Shown: piece by piece, positions 24,427-33,400 of the stretch
Layout of the letters: each line of letters begins with the position of its first letter
How positions within the stretch are numbered: position 1 is the first letter of the stretch
Source: Saccoglossus kowalevskii
Lineage: Eukaryota > Hemichordata > Enteropneusta > Harrimaniidae
Assembly: GCF_000003605.2 (NCBI RefSeq)
Contig: NW_003140813.1
Coordinates: forward strand, 612,976 to 649,017
Length of the DNA stretch: 36,042 bases
Direction: 5' to 3'
Program-made: the position numbers and the translations under genes
Notes under the pieces: model-generated
Told to the model about the DNA's origin: nothing
The model's database searches: none
What the model saw: the letters and a program-made list of their open reading frames with translations, nothing else

Positions 24427-27400
24427 CTAGCAAACAAATTGGAAAATAACAATATGATGAAAAACATAAGTTGATTGGTATACACTCAATGCATTGATAT
24501 CATGATTGTAAGTTATACAATATAAAATATTTAAATTTTACATCCTTGGCACAACATTTTCAAGTTTTTATGTATTTTGTGGTCATTAATTTTAAACCTG
24601 ATGGACATATGTATTTTCAAAAAAAACATTGACCAACTTTCAGATTCAGATGAAAAATGACCTTTAAGGTAGTATTTGTAAATCCTTGGGGCGGACATCC
24701 GGGCATTTTCTACCGCCTGGCAACCCTCGCGGTGAAAACAAAGGCCAAAAACTCGCAGAAAACGGTACTTTGGGATGATTGTTGAGACTTCTCTGAACAG
24801 TGTAACAAGATTAGCCCTACGTGTGTAACATATATAAATTTGATTGTTCGGGATTACTTCAAAGTTGAGTTGGTGTTGTTTTTTCGAATTTTCACCGGCT
24901 CGACCGGCGTTCCACAGCAGCGCGCACAGAGCCCATAGAAATGCATGGTACAGTGGTGCGCGTCTTCGCAACGTGGAACGTCTGTGACGTAGCTCCGCCC
25001 CCGAGAATAGGTATTATCTGGCTACACTGATATATTTGAATTGATACCAGTAGTTGGTATTCATAGTCTTAATAGAAATCGAAATAAATAATTTTGCAAG
25101 ATTGCAAATTACAGTATAGTATATTTTTACCAAGAGTTAATTATAATAAGGAAAAAGAATGTGACATAAAATGCACTTTTCGTTGATAAGATTATCAATA
25201 TCATAAACACAAAATAAGAAGCACTGTAATACCCAATCATGAACCAAAAATCAATATAATATAATGGGATTTCAAGGAAGGAGAATGGAATTACAACAAT
25301 GTACATGGGAAAAAGTACATAATACAAAAGGCAATGTGTACAGTAGTATGGATTAATTAATGCGCTACTTTAGAGAAAATCATCAATCTTGAAGCATTCA
25401 CAACAATTAATATACAACAGAAATATATTTTGACTTCAGCAAGGTTAAGACCAAGCGCTGCATACAAGTTGTTTGCAAAAAAGTGAGCATATTCTGTCCT
25501 ACTGGTAGCAAACCCACTATAAAATAAAGCATAACCTACGGTTGGATGGAGCCAGTTGTTTATATCCACTGCTTCTTCATCTCTTTTCTTATCCTAGCAA
25601 AAAGAAAAAAACAAAGAATACAGTCATGTGCCAGAGAAAAATAATACAGTGACCCCCTCACTAAGTCACAGGTGTCAGGAACCAAGCAAAAACTGTGACT
25701 TATCGAGGGTCGTGACTTACCGAGGGATCTCATGAAAGGGGTGGGGTGTTTATGCATTGAAAATGGATAAAAAGCACATACTGGTTTACAAACATGGGTT
25801 TATTTATAGTATGTTTTTATTATTAGACAACATAACAGCGTCTGCATGTCTGCATTGATTCAAATCCTTGCAGCGAGTTTTATGGAGCTTTATCAAAGGG
25901 GAATGACCGAGAAGTACGTAAAGTCACGACTTCATACCCCTATTGACACCTCGAGTCAGTAAAATTTTTGGAGCCATCCAACTACCCGCGACTTGGCTGA
26001 AACCGTGACTTACTGTGGCGTGAGAGAGAGATTACTGTATTTACTCAGAGATAATAAACTGAAAATATTGACTCAAAATAATGTGAACATTTGCTACATT
26101 TGCTATGGCTTGAGCCAGCAAAAATGGCTTTGTATACGTCTAGAGCCAAGTTCTTGGGTTGAACTCCGATAGGGTTGAGCCCCGACATGCCCCAATCGTG
26201 TATATGCATCAGGGCCCAACTATCGGAGCCGGAATCTCGCCCTTAATATAGTATACTTACAACATAGTGGACCAGACAACTGCATGGAACCCAGATCAGT
26301 AGAGATAATATTATAATTGTACCAACAATGTTATCTTCCATAAACTTCACTGTTAGAGAGGAAGGGATGGATACATTAATATCACTATTAGTAAAAAAAA
26401 TCATATTAGCTTTATAAATTAATGGTTGACATGCATATGTCAAAGTACGTTGTTTCCCCTTGAAACCGGCCTTGAATAAAATTGGTCAAACCATGTCTGA
26501 CGGATGCATGGATGACATGGAACAAAAGTCCCCATGTCCTAAACATTGTTTAAACATTGGCTGGTATTACTCAGTAAAAGGTCAATTTCACATATACAAT
26601 TGAACTGGTTCGTTCCAGCCAACTTAAACACAAGAAATTTTAGGCTTGAAACTCACCAATTTTATTGATATTGATATCTTCTATTATTGACCATAATCGC
26701 TTCACCACATCTTGAGTAGATTTTTCACAATAACCCTGAATGTTGATTGAAGTATACATCATTAATTGGGTTCTACTAATAAACGTGCGGATATGCGTGG
26801 GACTGTCCGGACACGTGCAGGGCAAACGAGGGGGATATACCTTGGCAGCAATCCTTGTACTGTATAATATTTGTTTATGCTCAAAATTTGAGCAGCTATC
26901 CACACTTTTTTTTTTAAAGTGTTCCTCTGGTTACATTTATTTTTTCATTTAGACTTTATATATAAATATAAAAGACAGCCTTCCACAGTCCCTTCTTTTT
27001 ACGGCAAGTTTCAGTAATATCCTACACTAATCAACTGCTCGTTAAGACAAGGATACAAGTAAAACCAAAATACATTTTGTTTGAAACTGAACCATAGCAG
27101 ATTTTCTTATAATTCTCTGGTTGCTACAGTTACCATGTGTGAAAAAAGGGATTGAATAAAAATTCACTTCTGGTCACTTGAAATATGCAGTTTCAGGCAG
27201 ATATTTTACTAAAACAGCTTTTATGTCAAACAAGTTGATTGATGTGTTTAAATGTTTTTCATTCACAGAAACAACAAGTGAAATTATAGAATAAAATCTT
27301 TCTATCTATACATACTTTTGTAATATTTATCTGGGAGCCAAACAACTATAAACTTTAAAATTGCGACCCCTCCGCTCTTTCTTGCAAACATTCAGTACGG

Positions 27401-30400
27401 TAAATGTAATTTTCTAAAATGACCAACATCCTGGCATTTTAATAACATCAATGATTTTCAATGTTATATATTTTTATATTATTTCATGAAGAAATTCTCA
27501 TTGTTGTTGAATTTGTTTTCAAGAAAGTACCAGGATGTGTGATCTTTTGGGGTCATGCACAATGCTTGGTGCTCACATTTTGACAGAAGCCATGTCCACA
27601 TGGTTGGCCATCAGGCAGTTTAAATGGATGCTTAAAATCTTCGTCATCTGTATATATATTGCAATCCAACACTGAATCAGACCCAGGTTCGTGACAACAT
27701 CGATAACAAGATTCCGATTCTAGCAAATAAAATGAAATATGATTTATTATAATGTCAGGGAAAATAATAGAATAGATAGATGTCTTGAATTGGCCAATGT
27801 GGGTGCGAGAACTGAAAAGTGCTAGAACTGAAGATCAAAGTACCAAACATAATCTTTATACTCAGAGTGTCAGTATTGGTAATTAGTAATTTGAGACTAT
27901 CATCATACTAAATAGACTGGATTACCTAAAACATAATACATTGTGAATCTGTCATCTGAATTTTGTAATTGAAGATGATCAGATAGATATTGTATGACTC
28001 ATTGCAACCACAATAAACTAAGTTATACTGTAAAATGACTAATTTTCACTGGGTTTAAATTTCACTGATTTACCATTTCAGGCATATTCAGTGGGTTTTA
28101 AATTCACGGTTTCGTCATTTAGATAATATGTTTTATGCTAAATTTTACATATTCACTGGGTTTTAATTTAGCGCATTTTCCAGTCAGCGAAATAAGCCAA
28201 ATTAAAACCCAGTGAATAATTAACCATTTTACAGTATATGGTGATGATACAAACATTTTTCCTTCATATATCATTCCCTTTATTAACAATACAGCAAACT
28301 AATAACATACATTTTGGTGAATTCATGCATGAAAATTGATCGATATCCAAGATATCAGAAAATTACATTATTACAATGAAGCATGTATCACTTGCCTTGC
28401 GGGCACATGCAAGGCAACATGTGCTTGGTCTCACAGAATGTATAACATCTACCTCCATAACATTTCCCACTATAAAAAAATAGAAACAATTACAATAAGT
28501 CACAAGACTGTCATGGCTGACAGAATTATGAAAGTCACAAAACCATTATGGCTGACAGAACTATAAAGTTCAATCCATGGTGATCAATTTCATATCGTGG
28601 CTGACAGATATAAGAGAATTTTCAAGGCTTTTCCCTAATCCTTTTCACCACCAGTTCCCTCTTTTCGACCCAATTTCACAAAATAGTCCTGTTTATAGTC
28701 AGCACTTTCCTTCATAATATTAGGACAAAAAATGGCCACATTTTTTGAATAAAAACTGAAAATTGATTCTATTTTGTCTGTTAGATCCAAAATGAGTGTT
28801 TATTTCCAGAAATATTGGAGAATAGAAAAAAAATTGGGCAAGAAAGTCTGGTGGTGAAAAGGTTAATATACTTGTTGGTATTTCCAATCAAACAAATCAA
28901 ACAATCATTGCTGCCAGTGCTATAAAATTACTTACTCATCCACACAATCGGAATGATTTGCCTTCGGCTGTGATTCAGGGCAGACATCACTATTTCCTGT
29001 ACACTGTGCAGTAGCTATACAACCTATATCATCACTCACTCTGCAATCCATTCCAGCTGTGGCAAAGGAACACTCAACACAACACTCCGAGTTGGCATCA
29101 CTAAAAAAGCATAGAGTAGCTGTTATAACCTTGCTATTAAATGGTATACAATGAAGGAATCAATCCAACAGAATTCTTATTCTCAGGGACGGAGCTATAT
29201 CACAGAACGTTCTATGTTGCTAGGACGAGCAGCTGGGGAACGCCGACAGAAGTCAAGAACTCAACTACCGTTTGAGACAATCCTGAAAGACTAAATTTAT
29301 ACATGTTGCACATGTAGGGGTAATCTATTTACACTGTTCAGGAAAGTCAACAACTAGCACAAAGTACAGTTTTCTGAATGTTTTAGGTCTTTGCCAGGTG
29401 GTGAAAATGTCCGCACACAATAATATGAATCAAATAGTATTTTTATAGGAATCCAAATAGTATCTAAGAATTCCTCATGGTATTCTTATAGGATTCTTGT
29501 TGGTATTCTTATAGGATTTTGGTATTCTTATAGGATTCTTGTTGGTATTCTTATAGGATTTTGGTATTCTTATAGGATTCCTTTTGGTATTCTTATAGGA
29601 TTCTTGTTGGTATTCTTATAGGATTTTGGTATTCTTATAGGATTCCCTTTGGTATTCTTATAGGATTTTGGTATTCTTATAGGATTCTTTTTGGTATTCT
29701 TATAGGATTTTGGTATTCTTATAGAATTCCCTTTGGTATTCTTATAGGATTTTGGTATTCTTATAGGATTTTGGTATTCTTATAGGATTCTTGTTGGTAT
29801 TCTTATAGGATTTTGGTATTCTTATAGGATTCCTTTTGGTATTCTTATAGGATTCTTGTTGGTATTCTTATAGGATTTTGGTATTCTTATAGGATTCCCT
29901 TTGGTATTCTTATAGGATTTTGGTATTCTTATAGGATTCCCTTTGGTATTCTTATAGAATTCCCTTTGGTATTCTTATAGGATTCTTGTTGGTATTCTTA
30001 TAGGATTTTGGTATTCTTATAGGATTCCTTTTGGTATTCTTATAGGATTCTTGTTGGTATTCTTATAGGATTTTGGTATTCTTATAGGATTCCCTTTGGT
30101 ATTCTTATAGGATTTTGGTATTCTTATAGGATTCTTTTTGGTATTCTTATAGGATTTTGGTATTCTTATAGGATTCCCTTTGGTATTCTTATAGAATTCC
30201 CTTTGGTATTCTTATAGGATTCTTTTTGGTATTCTTATAGGATTCCCTTTGGTATTCTTATAGAATTCCCTTTGGTATTCTTATAGGATTCTTTTTGGTA
30301 TTCTTATAGGATTTTGGTATTCTTATAGGATTCCCTTTGGTATTCTTATAGGATTTTGGTATTCTTATAGGATTCTTTTTGGTATTCTTATAGGATTTTG

Positions 30401-33400
30401 GTATTCTTATAGGATTCCCTTTGGTATTCTTATAGGATTCCTTTTAGTATTCTTATAGGATTCCTTTTAGTATTCTTATAGGATTCCTTTAGTATTCTTA
30501 TAGGATTCCTTTTAGTATTCTTACAGGATTCCTTTTAGTATTCTTATAGGATTCCTTTAGTATTCTTATAGGATTCCTTTTAGTATTCTTACAGGATTCC
30601 TTTTAGTATTCTTACAGGATTCCTTTTAGTATTCTTACAGGATTCCTTTTAGTATTCTTATAGGATTCCTTTTAGTATTCTTATAGGATTCCTTTAGTAT
30701 TCTTATAGGATTCCTTTTAGTATTCTTACAGGATTCCTTTTAGTATTCTTATAGGATTCCTTTAGTATTCTTATAGGATTCCTTTTAGTATTCTTATAGG
30801 ATTCCTTTTAGTATTCTTATAGGATTCCTTTAGTATTCTTATAGGATTCCTTTTAGTATTCTTACAGGATTCCTTTTAGTATTCTTATACAACATTTAAA
30901 GCTTGTTCTAGAGGAATCCTATAAGCATGGCTTACACATTCCTTTGCAAATCTGTTATGTTATTGATTCAATCTGCTACGATGCATTGTTTATCCAACAA
31001 TAACAAATGTACATCTGAACTCCAAGATGACTGACCTTTGAACCCCCTAACCTGACCATAATATTCTGATAGAGGGCGTACTATAAAAATAGCAATATGG
31101 TAGCCTGTCTGTCTATAGCAATAAATAACAAATTTATCCTACAATAATCCTATTAGAAATTAAAAATGCAGTTTAAAATATGTAGTAACTCTCTAAGCCA
31201 TCGGTTAGTTTGTAACCAATGACAGACACAAACTAAAGCTTGTAGAATGCCCATAATTTCTGAATAATTTGACAATTGTTCCAATCCTCGGGGGTGGAGC
31301 TACGTCACAAGACGTTCCACGTTGCTAAGATGCGCACCACTGTACCATGCATTTCTATGGGCTCTGTGCGCGCTGCTGTGGAACACTGGTCGAGCCGGTG
31401 AAAATTCGAGAAAACAATACAAACTCAACTTTGAAGTAATCCCGAACAATCAAATTTATATATGTTACACACGTAGGGCTAATCTTGTTGCACTATTCAG
31501 AGGAGTCTCAACAATCACCCCAAAGTATCGTTTTCTGCGAGTTTTGGGCCTTTGTTTTCACCGTCGCGGGTTGCCAGGCGGTGAAAATGCCCGGATGTCC
31601 GCCCCCGAGGATTGGATTTCTTAGTATTCCTTTAGGAAATGGGCCATAATGAATATTTTTAGAATACTGAGAATTTTCATGAGAAGACTTATAAATACTG
31701 TAAAATACTTTATTTCAGCTGGAATTAATTTTCACTGAAAAGACTTTTTGGGTGTTTTATACAGAATTTATTTTTACTGATTTTTGATAAGTTGAATGTA
31801 AAATATAGGAAAAAGGGTATATTTGCTGGATTTTATTTTCACTGAATCATTCCTTCAGCGAAAATAGCGAAAATTAATTCCAAGCAAAAATTAAGTATTT
31901 AACAGTAACTGATAGGGCTCGTCCCTAAAACAACAATTAATTTCAAAATACTGACCTACACTGAACATTTTTCAGATAGCAATCACTAGAACAACAATTA
32001 TGTTGATCCGTTTCCAGGCCAACAAGTCCAGCATCACATTCCTCGCCAGCTTCCACTTGAAAATTACCACAAAATGCGCCAGAAGGATCTGAAATGACAA
32101 TAAAACAAGATGAAACATACCAACTATTACTGTCAGTGCCATCTCAACACAAAAACAGCAACATTTCTAGCTAAGTTTCTGACTTGATTGCTATGCCCGT
32201 CTCAAGATTGTTACTTTATTAAAACTGGTTAGATCAAACCATTGAGGAGAGTGCTCCATTCAACTAAATGCACACATGTAATACACCACGCCTGCAAAAC
32301 TGCATCAGTAAATATATTTTGTTTAATTTTGTTGGGATAAGCTTTCCACTTCGTATGGCGATTCATTGTATAATTACAAACTATACCTTGAAAATAGGAA
32401 TCCCCAGTTTGACAGACATACAAAACGTATAGCATTAATTGTCAAACCTATCTGTATTAATAATCTTATTATTATACATCTTTCCCTCCCAAGGATGCAT
32501 CATGGGAATGCCGAAATAAAAAAAAGTTTAGAACAGATTGAGTGAACTACTTTGTATGGGGTTCGGTCAAACCATGGGCAGCCATGTTTGTTTTTATTAT
32601 TAGAGAACGCTTATGCACATAATCGTTCCATATTTGGAATTCGCATTACCTTATTTGGTAGGATGAAAATACCCAGTGCAATACCACAAAATTACAGCAC
32701 GCTGTAACTTATAGCGTTACGATGACAGATGTATAATAATGAATTTTATATAACATGTCAATCTGTGTATGAACTACCGGTAGTCTATATAATAATCTCT
32801 TGTAATGCTTATATATACATTGTGAGTCGCTCCTAAATATATTAAATGTTCTGTAATGTGCTTGGTCATATGGTAACTATTCAGAACCTACATATAAAAG
32901 ATGTTTTTGAAACTACTTAACAACGTATTATACACAGCAATCAGATTGACTATAGTAAAACAATCATATTTATAAAATAAGAATAAATGCTATTTTGGTA
33001 TACCGGTATATGCAATATGGAGATATGCTTGTAACAAATATGACAAACTATACTCTCTTTTATACTGCCTGATGAGTGAACAGTCAGCAGTAAGAATTGA
33101 ATCTATAACCATCCCTATGCAATGCTAATCACTTTACCAAGCCCAAGTGATTAAAAACAACTTACTTACAGGTAAAACACTTGTTTATTTTTGATTCCAA
33201 CACTGGACCCACAAATCTCTGACTGCATGGCGAAAACAACTGTAAAAGATGAAAGACAACATCATGTAAGTCAAAGATATCAACTGCCAAGAATAATGCT
33301 GAAACATTTCTCCATTTATTTCAATGCTAGTTTGAATTCAACAGGCTAATTCACCTCTATCCAGGTTTTAGAGAAAAATATGAAAAAATAAAGTAATAAT

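Noticed and set aside
24531..24971. 146-codon minus frame as a gene
   Set aside because: Its N-terminal part is the dispersed family C element and the rest is AT-rich intron. No known domain.
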